Of a stretch of DNA of 58,324 nt, positions 17,681-25,420 are shown piece by piece. Numbering within the stretch: the stretch's first letter is position 1; each line of letters opens with the position of its first letter. The notes beneath the pieces are model-generated. The model was not told the DNA's origin, did no database searches, and was given only the letters and a program-made list of their open reading frames with translations. The stretch is from Petrocella sp024636985 (GTDB lineage Bacteria; Bacillota; Clostridia; Lachnospirales; Vallitaleaceae). The DNA is taken from contig JAGXFY010000036.1 in assembly GCA_024636985.1 (NCBI GenBank), positions 1-58,324 on the forward strand, written 5' to 3'. A program made the position numbers and the translations under genes.

Positions 17681-18894
17681 TAATTGCTTTCATACAACAT
17701 TTCACTTGTTTTAATATTTTCAAAGAAAAGAGCATTATAGGATATATAACTCATTTTACGTCGTGTAAATTCTATATCATCTTGACCGTCATGTATATAT
17801 ACATAGTCTCGTAGATCATCTTCGTATAATCCAATCTCAATTGCCTTGTCTACTGAAGCATCCCAAGTAAAATCGCCCTCATCATCCAAATAGCCTAGCG
17901 CTCTTAAGACAAGCGTTGTATATTGGGCTTCTGTCATTTTCGCATTTGATCCATAAATATCATCTGAAAGTCCCTTAATGAGTCCCTTATAATGAAGATA
18001 ATTGATGGTGTCTTCTGCCCAATTCGGAACATCCGTAAAGCCTGAAACATAGTCCGGTTGTTCACTGGCAAAGGTTATTACCTCTTCTTCCAAGTCTAAA
18101 AGCCTTGAATACATGATAGCCCCTTCTGCTCTAGTAAGTTCACGGTCAAGTTCTAGACCTTCATCTGTTCCTTTTAAGTAACCCAGTGCCTTAAGTATCT
18201 CCCCGTGAAAATCTCGGTGGGTTCGGTCCAGATCATGGTCTTCTTCAAGCTCACGTCTTAATAAATTATCACTGGGCTCTAAATCAATACGAATTTCTAT
18301 AAATCCAAACGGCCGTTCTGATGATTGTGAAAATACATCTTCCGTTAAATCCCATACATAGATGGCTTTTTCTTTAATATAGTCTGCGTTATGACCAATG
18401 ACCGCATAATCTGTTTCAAATGAGTATATGATTTGGCCGCCCATAGCTTTAAAGACTGCACTCATTTGTACCATTTCCTGATCATCAACCTCATTACTTA
18501 GATCACTTAAAGGTATTTCAAAACGATAGACATCATCACCTTGATAAGACCACTCAAGTTCTTCCTCTTGTGAAATATCACTAAAAGCAATGAGTGGATG
18601 ATTAAACTCTATCCTATTTTCTTCTCCTACAAAGAGCATTTCATCTTTATAATATTCTATTGGTTTACGCTCGATTTGCACATACTCCTCATTGATACCC
18701 ATTTCTTCAACGAAATCTGAATCCATATCTGATGTTTCACCCTCACCCATTACACTTTGATTGGATGCAACAAATGAATGAATCCCACCTGAACCATCTT
18801 TTTTTAAGAAAAAATCCAATCGTATATCCATACACCCTGATAATAAAGTCATTATGACGAGTAAACTTGCAACTACACCCCATATTCTACGCAT
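17680..18894 (-). CDS. Lipoprotein with S-layer-homology-like C-terminal region
   Basis: A 404-residue secreted lipoprotein with a typical signal and lipobox LLSGC (Cys21). Residues about 22-220 are mostly beta-type and acidic and match no family I recognise. The region from about 225 to the end looks like weak S-layer homology repeats: LTRAEGAIMYSRLL, FTDVPNWAEDTINYL with HYKGLIKGLSDDIYG, and MTEAQYTTLVLRALGYL. SLH repeats bind secondary cell-wall polymer, so the protein may be tied both to membrane lipid and to the wall. AGAGGT lies 6 bases before the ATG. It stands alone between two copies of a 30-bp direct repeat, and nothing in its context fixes a function. Confidence 0.75.
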   Translation of the reverse strand: MRRIWGVVASLLVIMTLLSGCMDIRLDFFLKKDGSGGIHSFVASNQSVMGEGETSDMDSDFVEEMGINEEYVQIERKPIEYYKDEMLFVGEENRIEFNHPLIAFSDISQEEELEWSYQGDDVYRFEIPLSDLSNEVDDQEMVQMSAVFKAMGGQIIYSFETDYAVIGHNADYIKEKAIYVWDLTEDVFSQSSERPFGFIEIRIDLEPSDNLLRRELEEDHDLDRTHRDFHGEILKALGYLKGTDEGLELDRELTRAEGAIMYSRLLDLEEEVITFASEQPDYVSGFTDVPNWAEDTINYLHYKGLIKGLSDDIYGSNAKMTEAQYTTLVLRALGYLDDEGDFTWDASVDKAIEIGLYEDDLRDYVYIHDGQDDIEFTRRKMSYISYNALFFENIKTSEMLYESN

Positions 18895-18981
18895 AATTTA
18901 CCTCTTTTCTTTGATCTAATTATTTCGTTTCTATAAGTCATTATAATATGAATAAGATTATAAATCTACAGCTTAATCACA
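18895..18981 (-). promoter_or_regulatory. Probable promoter region of the lipoprotein gene
   Basis: A consensus TATAAT box on the minus strand (18940-18945) lies about 45 bases upstream of the lipoprotein start. The -35 region is poor (TAGATT at the 17-base position), so the call is tentative. Confidence 0.4.
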
Positions 18982-19011
18982 CAGTCTGTGGAAGGGTTTT
19001 CATGGGACCCC
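18982..19011. repeat. 30-bp direct repeat, right copy, upstream of the lipoprotein gene
   Basis: Partner of the repeat at 17651-17680 (27 of 30 identical). It is followed by a run of A and then the ~100-bp repeat that starts at 19018. It lies upstream of the probable lipoprotein promoter. Confidence 0.7.
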
Positions 19012-19017
19012 AAAAAA

Positions 19018-19118
19018 AGCCTCTACTTCACTTCGTTACGCCTCGGCCATTTCTTGCATTCTAATGAATCAATATACAAAGAAAAAGCCTCCCTTGAATG
19101 CAAGCATTCCGGGGGGCT
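19018..19118. repeat. ~100-bp direct repeat, copy 1
   Basis: This 101-bp segment recurs at 19186-19285 with one substitution and one base of length difference. It contains the left arm of the long hairpin found in copy 2, but here the matching right arm is replaced by unrelated sequence, so it cannot form the full hairpin. Short open frames through the repeats on both strands are by-products of the duplication. Confidence 0.85.
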
Positions 19119-19185
19119 GATATGTGTTCTGATTCGCTGGGCTTTCTTCATCGTTTGTTCCGAGTTACTTGCGAATACAAGAAAG

Positions 19186-19285
19186 AGCCTCCACTTCACT
19201 TCGTTACGCCTCGGCCATTTCTTGCATTCTAATGAATCAATATACAAAGAAAAAGCCCCCTTGAATGCAAGCATTCCGGGGGGCT
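19186..19285. repeat. ~100-bp direct repeat, copy 2 (overlaps rpsI terminator)
   Basis: Near-identical partner of 19018-19118, 67 bp away. Its last half forms the left arm and loop of the long hairpin after rpsI. The high identity of a non-coding duplication suggests recent duplication or ongoing conversion. Confidence 0.85.
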
Positions 19286-19305
19286 TTTTCTTTGTATATT
19301 GATTC
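19234..19305 (-). terminator. Very long hairpin terminator after rpsI
   Basis: A perfect 27-bp stem pairs 19234-19260 with 19279-19305. The 18-base loop holds a second small stem (GAATG/CATTC). The GC-rich core (GCCCCC/GGGGGC) is followed by TTTTTC on both strands, so it can terminate transcription in either direction. It starts 13 bases after the rpsI stop codon. The stem is far longer than termination needs. Confidence 0.85.
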
Positions 19306-19317
19306 GCAAGTAACTGC

Positions 19318-19710
19318 TTATCTTTTTGAGAATTGAGGTGCTCTTCTGGCTGCTTTAAGACCGTATTTTTTACGCTCTTTCATACGAGGGTCTCTTGTTA
19401 AGAATCCTGCTTTTTTGAGTGCGGGTCTGAACTCAATGTCTGCTTCAAGCAATGCTCTTGAGATACCATGTCTGATTGCACCGGCTTGACCTGTGAATCC
19501 TCCACCATGTGCGTTAACGATTACATCAAACTTACTTAATGTCTCTGTTAATACAAGTGGTTGTTTTGTAATTACTTTTAAGGTTTCATAACCAAAGTAA
19601 TCATCTATATCTCTTTTATTAATTGTAATTTTACCATTTCCAGGTACAAGATAGACTCTTGCAACGCTGCTTTTTCTACGACCTGTTCCGTAATATTTTA
19701 CTTGTGCCAC
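19318..19710 (-). CDS. rpsI: 30S ribosomal protein S9
   Basis: A 130-residue S9 protein of normal length. It begins AQVKYYGTGRRKSSVARVYL, the family signature, and ends in the basic KAARRAPQFSKR tail that reaches toward the tRNA in the ribosomal P site. Conserved GGGFTGQAGAIRHGISRALL lies in the middle. It follows rplM by 23 bases in the conserved rplM-rpsI pair and is followed by the long hairpin terminator. Confidence 0.98.
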   Translation of the reverse strand: MAQVKYYGTGRRKSSVARVYLVPGNGKITINKRDIDDYFGYETLKVITKQPLVLTETLSKFDVIVNAHGGGFTGQAGAIRHGISRALLEADIEFRPALKKAGFLTRDPRMKERKKYGLKAARRAPQFSKR

Positions 19711-19733
19711 GTCTATTCCTCCTCTCGAGACTA

Positions 19734-20168
19734 TTAGAATTTAAATTCTAATACTTCTGGTTTTTGAGCTTCGTGGTTATGTTCAGCGCCTCTATAGACA
19801 CGCAATTTGGTAAGCATTTGAGCACCAATCTTGTTTTTTGGCAACATACCCTTTACTGCATGGGTCATTACAAGTTCAGGCTTATTCTTCATCATATCTC
19901 TGTACTTGGTTTCTTTAAGACCACCAATGTATCCACTATATGTTCTGTATAGTTTTTGGTCAAGTTTTTTACCTGTCAATACAACTTTTTCGCAATTTAT
20001 TATGATTACATGGTCACCCGTATCTACATGTGGTGTGTAAATCGGCTTTGTTTTACCGCTAAGTACTTTAGCGACTTCAGATGCAAGACGTCCGAGTGTC
20101 AGTCCTGTCGCATCAACAACATACCATTTTCTATCAACTGTTTGATCGTTTGGCATGAATGTGTTCAT
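19734..20168 (-). CDS. rplM: 50S ribosomal protein L13
   Basis: A 144-residue L13 of normal length, an early-assembly protein of the large subunit. Recognisable segments are RKWYVVDATGLTLGRLAS, GDHVIIINCEKVVLTGKK and AVKGMLPKNKIG. The start is the ATG at 20168 with GGAGGT 7 bases upstream. It opens the rplM-rpsI operon, which has its own consensus promoter although it lies directly after the YibE/F-like gene. Confidence 0.98.
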   Translation of the reverse strand: MNTFMPNDQTVDRKWYVVDATGLTLGRLASEVAKVLSGKTKPIYTPHVDTGDHVIIINCEKVVLTGKKLDQKLYRTYSGYIGGLKETKYRDMMKNKPELVMTHAVKGMLPKNKIGAQMLTKLRVYRGAEHNHEAQKPEVLEFKF

Positions 20169-20214
20169 GGGTTCTACCTCCTATTGAATTCTTAGTTTCG
20201 TTTTTTGTAGGTCA

Positions 20215-20287
20215 AAACCCGGGGCTAAGGGGTTTATAATACAAACTCACGCTACAACATTATAGTACATTCACCCTGGTGTGTCAA
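20215..20287 (-). promoter_or_regulatory. Promoter and leader hairpin of rplM-rpsI
   Basis: A perfect sigma-A promoter lies on the minus strand: TTGACA (20282-20287), 17 bases, TATAAT (20259-20264). About 17 bases into the transcript a 6-bp hairpin (AAACCC/GGGTTT, 20215-20235) follows. Firmicutes carry an L13 autoregulatory leader at this place; I cannot confirm that this is a family member. Confidence 0.8.
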
Positions 20288-20298
20288 GTGAAATAGTG

Positions 20299-21423
20299 TT
20301 AATAATTACTTTCATTTTTCTTCTCCAAAACAGCTGCAATATAAGCCGTTAAAGGAATACTTAAAACCAACCCAATCGTACCCGATAGCGCCCTAACAAT
20401 CTCAGTTGCTATAGCGTCCATATTAATGATATCAAAATAAGGTATGTCATTCATAAAGAATACGAGAATCAAAAATATGGATGTACCGGCATAGGCAAGT
20501 ATAAGGGTGTTTGCCATGGTACCCATAACATCTCTACCTATGTTCATACCTGATTTAAAAAGATCTTTTGTACTCATAAAAGGATTGGCTACGGTTATTT
20601 CATTGATGGCAGAAGCAATGGACATACATACATCCATGACGGCACCAAGTGTTCCAAGTAAAATACTGGCAAATAAAATGCTGGTAAAATTAAAATCAAT
20701 CTCACCTTGAGTAAAGACAAGCATCTGTGCTTCTGTTGTACCAAGACCGGTCAGAACAGCATAATCACTGGCAATAATCGCTATAATCCCGGATACAAGT
20801 ACACCACCAATGGTTCCCAAAATGGCCGAAATGGATTTGCGATTGAAGCCGGTCACCAGAAACATGGTTACAACAGCAATGAGCGTACAAATCACCATAG
20901 ATAACAAAATGGCATTTCCACCCGCTGCTATACCAATCAACATATAGTAAATACCTGCCAGCGTCAACCCAAGAGTCAAAAGCGTCCTTAGACCTTGATA
21001 GCCACCAACCACCACCATAAGTATAAGGAATATGGCTACTAAAACATAGATATATTTATCCCTTCTATAGCTATAAACAAAGCCTTCCAGGATTTTGCCG
21101 TCTTCATCATATTCGACAAAAGTATAAATCTCTGAACCTTCAAAAAGTTCCAAATCATAGGCATACATCTGATCCATAGAGTTAATAACCCTAATCACTT
21201 CACCCTCATAAGGACCGTCTAGTAGTTTAACCTCTGCTTCTTGAACCCTCTGCTCGTAGCCACCGCCTGATGTTTCAATAACATTGATCTCATCTTTAGT
21301 TATTGCAAGGATTTTACCAATAAAAACATCTTGTTCCTCGGAGGTATTTGCTCTTTTTTCACAACCTGTTATGACTAATATTAAAAAAAACATGATGCCA
21401 ACACGAAGTATATTTTTCTTCAT
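20299..21423 (-). CDS. YibE/F-family membrane protein with lipobox-like N-terminus
   Basis: A 374-residue predicted membrane protein. The N-terminus looks like a lipoprotein signal, with LVITGC giving Cys21. Residues about 25-120 form a polar outer domain. About eight transmembrane segments follow from about 128 onward, including YIYVLVAIFLILMVVVGGY and a GAVMDVCMSIASAI segment typical of the YibE/F family. The family is widespread in Firmicutes and its function is not established. Here it starts one base after truA, so it is co-transcribed with the ECF-truA block. Its stop lies 11 bases before the rplM promoter. A transporter or channel role is only a guess. Confidence 0.75.
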   Translation of the reverse strand: MKKNILRVGIMFFLILVITGCEKRANTSEEQDVFIGKILAITKDEINVIETSGGGYEQRVQEAEVKLLDGPYEGEVIRVINSMDQMYAYDLELFEGSEIYTFVEYDEDGKILEGFVYSYRRDKYIYVLVAIFLILMVVVGGYQGLRTLLTLGLTLAGIYYMLIGIAAGGNAILLSMVICTLIAVVTMFLVTGFNRKSISAILGTIGGVLVSGIIAIIASDYAVLTGLGTTEAQMLVFTQGEIDFNFTSILFASILLGTLGAVMDVCMSIASAINEITVANPFMSTKDLFKSGMNIGRDVMGTMANTLILAYAGTSIFLILVFFMNDIPYFDIINMDAIATEIVRALSGTIGLVLSIPLTAYIAAVLEKKNESNY

Positions 21424-21424
21424 T

Positions 21425-22171
21425 CTAATCTCCTTGTAAGTAATCTATGGATTCTAGTGTCAGACCTTTTGCCGGTGCTGTTTTGCCTGCTGCTTTTCTT
21501 GATTTTTTTTCCAAACCCTCTTGAATCGATTCCGGTTTTCTTCTTCCATTTCCTACTTCAAGTAGTGTTCCTACCATGATTCTAACCATATTATATAAAA
21601 ATCCGTTCCCCACGATCTTAAACCGGTACATAGAACCTTCTTTGGTGATCTTCAACTCATGGATCGTTCTAATTGTCTGATCAATACTTTTCTTTATTGA
21701 GCTGTAACTTTCAAAATCATGGGTACCGATGAAAAACTTGGCGGCTTCCTCCATCGGTTCTAGTTTTAGATTATATCGATAGTGCATACTATAACGTTGG
21801 TCTTTCGGTAAATGATGAGGACCGTTATAGACGCTATATACATAAGTTTTTTGATGGGGTACATACCTTGGATGAAAGGTTTCATCCACTTCTTCAGCTT
21901 TTGTAACTACAATATCTCTTGGCAAATGCATGTTCAAGGCTAGAGGTATTTTATACGTCTCCATATCTTTATGGCTTGCCATTAGAACCACTTGCCCATT
22001 AGCATGAACCCCGGAGTCCGTCCTACTTGCCCCTGTTAAGGTAACATCTTCTCCAAATAAGGTCTTGGCTGCTTTCATCATAATGCCTTGTATTGTTTCA
22101 TCATTCTTTTGTACTTGCCAACCACAGTAATTCGTACCGTCATAAGCTACTGTTAACTTGTAATAATACAT
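21425..22171 (-). CDS. truA: tRNA pseudouridine(38-40) synthase
   Basis: A 248-residue TruA enzyme that converts uridines 38-40 in the anticodon arm of many tRNAs to pseudouridine. The catalytic Asp52 lies in GASRTDSGVHA. The substrate-contact region reads YVYSVYNGP, and the C-terminal FLYNMVRIMVGTLLEVGNGRR is characteristic. It sits between ecfT and the YibE/F-like gene, the usual ecfA1-ecfA2-ecfT-truA order in Firmicutes. AAAGGAG lies before the ATG. Confidence 0.96.
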   Translation of the reverse strand: MYYYKLTVAYDGTNYCGWQVQKNDETIQGIMMKAAKTLFGEDVTLTGASRTDSGVHANGQVVLMASHKDMETYKIPLALNMHLPRDIVVTKAEEVDETFHPRYVPHQKTYVYSVYNGPHHLPKDQRYSMHYRYNLKLEPMEEAAKFFIGTHDFESYSSIKKSIDQTIRTIHELKITKEGSMYRFKIVGNGFLYNMVRIMVGTLLEVGNGRRKPESIQEGLEKKSRKAAGKTAPAKGLTLESIDYLQGD

Positions 22172-22184
22172 GATGGCGCTCCTT

Positions 22185-22988
22185 TTATAATAGCAGTCTC
22201 ATAACGATAAAAACAGCCAAATAAACCGCTAGAATGCTGTATGCCCAGAAATCAATTTTTTTATAACTGAGTTGTTTTAAACGGGTTCGACCTTCTCCGC
22301 CTCTATAACATCTTGCTTCCATGGCAAGTGCAAGATCATCTGCTCTTCTAAATGAAGATATAAACAGAGGTACCAACAAGGGAACCATGCTTTTTGCTTT
22401 TTTTATTAATCCACCTGTTTCAAAATCTGCACCACGTGCAAGTTGTGCTTTCATGATTTTATCTGTTTCCTCTAGAAGAATTGGAATGAATCGTAGAGCA
22501 ATGGTCATCATCATGGCAATCTCATGGGCAGGTACCTTAATGCGCTCTAAGGGCTTTAGCAGTGCCTCTATGCCATCTGTCAATGTTATCGGTGATGTCG
22601 TTAGCGTCAAGACTGAAGAGCCTATAATCAACATGATGAGCCTTGTGCCCATATAGAACGCGGTTTGAAGACCTTCAAGTGTTATTGTAAAACGACCCAG
22701 TGTCAATAAAACCGTCGTGCCCGGTGTGAAAAATAGATTCAGTACTATCGTTAACATTATTATAATAAATATGGATTTTAACCCTTTTAGCATAAAGCGT
22801 ATCGGTATCGTTGTTGTCATAATAACCGCACTAAGCGCTAGAAATGCTATACCATAGGTCATAAGAGACTGGTTTATAAATAATGATAGTATAAAAAAGA
22901 AAGTACCATTAATTTTTGTACGTGGGTCCAGATCATGAATTCTTGACTGTGCCGGATAAAATTGTCCGATGGTTATATCCCTAATCAT
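22185..22988 (-). CDS. ecfT: ECF transporter transmembrane protein EcfT
   Basis: A 267-residue integral membrane protein of the energy-coupling factor module. It has several hydrophobic helices and the two Ala-Arg-Gly-type coupling motifs that touch the ATPases: QLARGADFE (about 186) and MEARCYRGGEG (about 225). EcfT joins the two ATPases to interchangeable substrate-binding S components for vitamins and metals. No S component is encoded in the window, which fits a shared (group II) ECF module. It follows ecfA2 by 22 bases. Confidence 0.95.
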   Translation of the reverse strand: MIRDITIGQFYPAQSRIHDLDPRTKINGTFFFILSLFINQSLMTYGIAFLALSAVIMTTTIPIRFMLKGLKSIFIIIMLTIVLNLFFTPGTTVLLTLGRFTITLEGLQTAFYMGTRLIMLIIGSSVLTLTTSPITLTDGIEALLKPLERIKVPAHEIAMMMTIALRFIPILLEETDKIMKAQLARGADFETGGLIKKAKSMVPLLVPLFISSFRRADDLALAMEARCYRGGEGRTRLKQLSYKKIDFWAYSILAVYLAVFIVMRLLL

Positions 22989-23010
22989 TGTGTTTACCTC
23001 TTTGCTCTGA

Positions 23011-23859
23011 CTATTTTTTAAGTAAGGTGATTAAAGCATCCTTGGCTTCTTCAAGTGTTACGATGTCCGCAGATAGATTGAAACCATGTTTGTTTAATGC
23101 TTGGATAAGGTAGCTGACTTGTGGTACAGCAAGACCCATGGCTTCAAGGGCTTCTGTTTCCTTAAAAATCTCTTTGACAACACCATCCATCTTAATCTCT
23201 CCTTTATCCATAACAACAACCCGTTCAACATAGCGGGCGATGTCTTCCATGCTGTGAGAAACCAATATAACGGTAATGCCAAGACTTTTGTGCAAGTTCT
23301 GAATCTCATTTAGAATCTCATAGCGGCCCTGTGGGTCAAGACCTGCTGTTGGCTCGTCTAGGATAAGTATTTTGGGCATCATTGCAAGTACACCTGCTAT
23401 GGCAACACGTCTTTTTTGTCCACCTGAAAGATCAAAGGGTGAGGATTCGTATAAGGTTTCATCAATACCAACGATATCCAATGCATGCTTAACCCTTTTT
23501 TTAATTTCATCTTCTTCAAGCTTCATATTCGTCGGACCAAATGCCACGTCTTTAAACACCGTCATTTCAAATAATTGATGCTCCGGATATTGAAATACTA
23601 ATCCTACTTTTTGCCTTATACTCCTTAAATCCACACCTTTATCAAAGATGGATATATCTCCAATCATCACTCTTCCGGAATCCGGTTTCAATATACCATT
23701 GATTTGTTGTATGAGCGTAGACTTGCCCGATCCGGTATGTCCAATCAAGCCTACAAACTCACCAGGTTTAATTGTCAAATTGATCTGCTTTAAAGCTTGC
23801 ATTCTAAATGCAGTATCTGCACCATATGTATAATTCAAATTTTCTATTGTAATTGACAT
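23011..23859 (-). CDS. ecfA2: ECF transporter ATPase EcfA2
   Basis: A 282-residue ABC ATPase. The Walker A motif is GHTGSGKST (about 36-44), the Q-loop segment FQYPEHQLF, the ABC signature LSGGQKRR, and the Walker B ILILDEPTAGLD. A switch His follows in LVSHSMED. It pairs with EcfA1 to drive vitamin and metal uptake. Its start overlaps the end of ecfA1 by 16 bases, and GGTGG lies 7 bases upstream of the ATG. Full length, no anomaly. Confidence 0.95.
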   Translation of the reverse strand: MSITIENLNYTYGADTAFRMQALKQINLTIKPGEFVGLIGHTGSGKSTLIQQINGILKPDSGRVMIGDISIFDKGVDLRSIRQKVGLVFQYPEHQLFEMTVFKDVAFGPTNMKLEEDEIKKRVKHALDIVGIDETLYESSPFDLSGGQKRRVAIAGVLAMMPKILILDEPTAGLDPQGRYEILNEIQNLHKSLGITVILVSHSMEDIARYVERVVVMDKGEIKMDGVVKEIFKETEALEAMGLAVPQVSYLIQALNKHGFNLSADIVTLEEAKDALITLLKK

Positions 23860-24689
23860 ATGCTTTCCACCATTTCATCGATCGTTAATAAATCTGTCGG
23901 AATATCAATACCTGCCTGTTTAAGTTCATAGGCCAGTTCCGTTACCTCCGGTACATTTAATTTTAAATCTTTCATCATCTTAACTTTTGAGAAGACATCT
24001 CTTGGTAAACCATCTAAAGCAATCTTTCCTTCTGCCATGACATAAACATGGTCCGCCAATACAGCTTCCTCCATGAAGTGTGTGATTAGTATGATCGTTA
24101 TCTTGTCTTCTTTATTTAATTTTTGTACCGTTTTTAGGACTTCTTCTCGTCCTGAAGGATCTAACATGGCTGTTGGTTCATCTAGAATAATACAATCCGG
24201 TTTCATAGCAAGGACGCCAGCTATTGCAATACGTTGTTTCTGACCGCCTGATAGCTTATTTGGTGAGTGTCCTGCATATTCTGTCATCTCAACAACTTCT
24301 AGAGCCATATCCACTCTTTTTCTTATTTCACCGGCTTCTATTCCGATATTCTCAGGACCAAAAGCAACATCTTCTTCTACAATAGTAGCAATAATCTGGT
24401 TGTCCGGATTTTGAAACACCATACCTGCTGACTGCCTTATATCCCAAACATGCTGGTCATCTTTTGTATCCATGTTTTTAATAAGTAAAGTTCCTGATTT
24501 TGGCTTTAATAACGCATTCAAGTGTTTTGCCAAGGTGGATTTTCCTGAACCATTATGACCCAAGATAGCAATAAAGTCTCCTTTTTTCACATCAAAGGAG
24601 ACGTCGTCGATGGCTCTGTGAACACCTTCCACTTCGCCACGATCATTATGAGCAACATATTCAAATATCAAATTATTCGCTTTTACCAT
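23844..24689 (-). CDS. ecfA1: ECF transporter ATPase EcfA1
   Basis: A 281-residue ABC ATPase with Walker A GHNGSGKST, Q-loop segment FQNPDNQI, signature LSGGQKQR and Walker B CIILDEPTAMLD. With EcfA2 and EcfT it forms the shared ECF energising module. The frame is open to 24800, but the ATG at 24689 gives the usual family length and the usual N-terminus (MVKANNLIFEY) and has GGAG 10 bases upstream, so I chose it. A terminator after rplQ lies upstream; I see no convincing separate promoter in between, so read-through may supply expression. Confidence 0.93.
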   Translation of the reverse strand: MVKANNLIFEYVAHNDRGEVEGVHRAIDDVSFDVKKGDFIAILGHNGSGKSTLAKHLNALLKPKSGTLLIKNMDTKDDQHVWDIRQSAGMVFQNPDNQIIATIVEEDVAFGPENIGIEAGEIRKRVDMALEVVEMTEYAGHSPNKLSGGQKQRIAIAGVLAMKPDCIILDEPTAMLDPSGREEVLKTVQKLNKEDKITIILITHFMEEAVLADHVYVMAEGKIALDGLPRDVFSKVKMMKDLKLNVPEVTELAYELKQAGIDIPTDLLTIDEMVESICQLQ

Positions 24690-24798
24690 TTTCTTGCCAC
24701 TCCGTTTCCGTTTGTTGTCCGCAAAATAGGTCAGCACCCAAAGTATTGGGGTCTCAACTATTACTACTGACAGTGTTTGTGAATCTTTTCTAATGTAC

Positions 24799-24831
24799 AA
24801 AAATGGGGCTAAGTGCAGCGCACTTAACCCC
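24799..24831 (-). terminator. Terminator after rplQ
   Basis: A 12-bp stem with one G-U pair (24805-24816 with 24820-24831, tight loop) is followed on the minus strand by A then five U residues. It starts 6 bases after the rplQ stop and marks the end of the S10-spc-alpha supercluster. Confidence 0.8.
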
Positions 24832-24837
24832 TGTTTA

Positions 24838-25374
24838 TTATACTAATTCAAGAATTACTTCTTCTGCAGCGTCACCTTTACGTGGACCGATTTTGATGAT
24901 TCTTGTGTAACCACCATTACGATCTGTATATTTTGGTGCTATCTCATTAAATAAAACTTCTGCAAGATCTACTTTTTTAGTATTTGCCTTTTTACCAGCT
25001 GCCTCTTTCGGCACTTCTGTAACAGGGTATAATACCTTTAAAATCTCTCTTCTAGCATGTAGCTTTGTTGAACTGTCTTTTCTGATGACTTTTTGAATTT
25101 CTTCAAATTGAGTTACTTTCTTACCATCAACGACTTCTTTGACCCTCTTACCGTCAGCAGTTTTTTTAGCTACTTTTTGAGTAACTGTTACTTCCGTATA
25201 GTTGTCTTTTTCTCTTACAGCCATTGCGATTAATTTCTCAGCAATCTTACGAACTTCTTTAGCTTTTGGATCAGTGGTTTTGATTTTACCATGATACAAA
25301 AGGTTCGTCACTTGGTTTCTTAGTAATGCTTTTCTTTGGGAAGATACTCTCCCAAGTTTTCTATAACCAGGCAT
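24838..25374 (-). CDS. rplQ: 50S ribosomal protein L17 (long form)
   Basis: An L17 protein of 178 residues, against the 112-130 usual for bacteria. The N-terminal core MPGYRKLGRVSSQRKALLRN and the C-terminal GGYTRIIKIGPRKGDAAE are normal. The extra length is a Lys/Val-rich insertion of roughly 55 residues between about 62 and 120, before the DLAEVLFNE segment. Longer L17 proteins are known in some Clostridia. It is the last gene of the alpha operon, 46 bases after rpoA and just before a terminator. Confidence 0.95.
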   Translation of the reverse strand: MPGYRKLGRVSSQRKALLRNQVTNLLYHGKIKTTDPKAKEVRKIAEKLIAMAVREKDNYTEVTVTQKVAKKTADGKRVKEVVDGKKVTQFEEIQKVIRKDSSTKLHARREILKVLYPVTEVPKEAAGKKANTKKVDLAEVLFNEIAPKYTDRNGGYTRIIKIGPRKGDAAEEVILELV

Positions 25375-25420
25375 GGATACAGCCTCCTTTTCCAGATAGT
25401 GTGTATTTTAAGAAGATTGC

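Noticed and set aside
18988..19302. Open frames on both strands (104 aa plus, 83 aa minus) with repeated peptide
   Set aside because: They run through the two ~100-bp non-coding repeats and the hairpin terminator. The peptide repeat just mirrors the DNA repeat, and there is no ribosome binding site.
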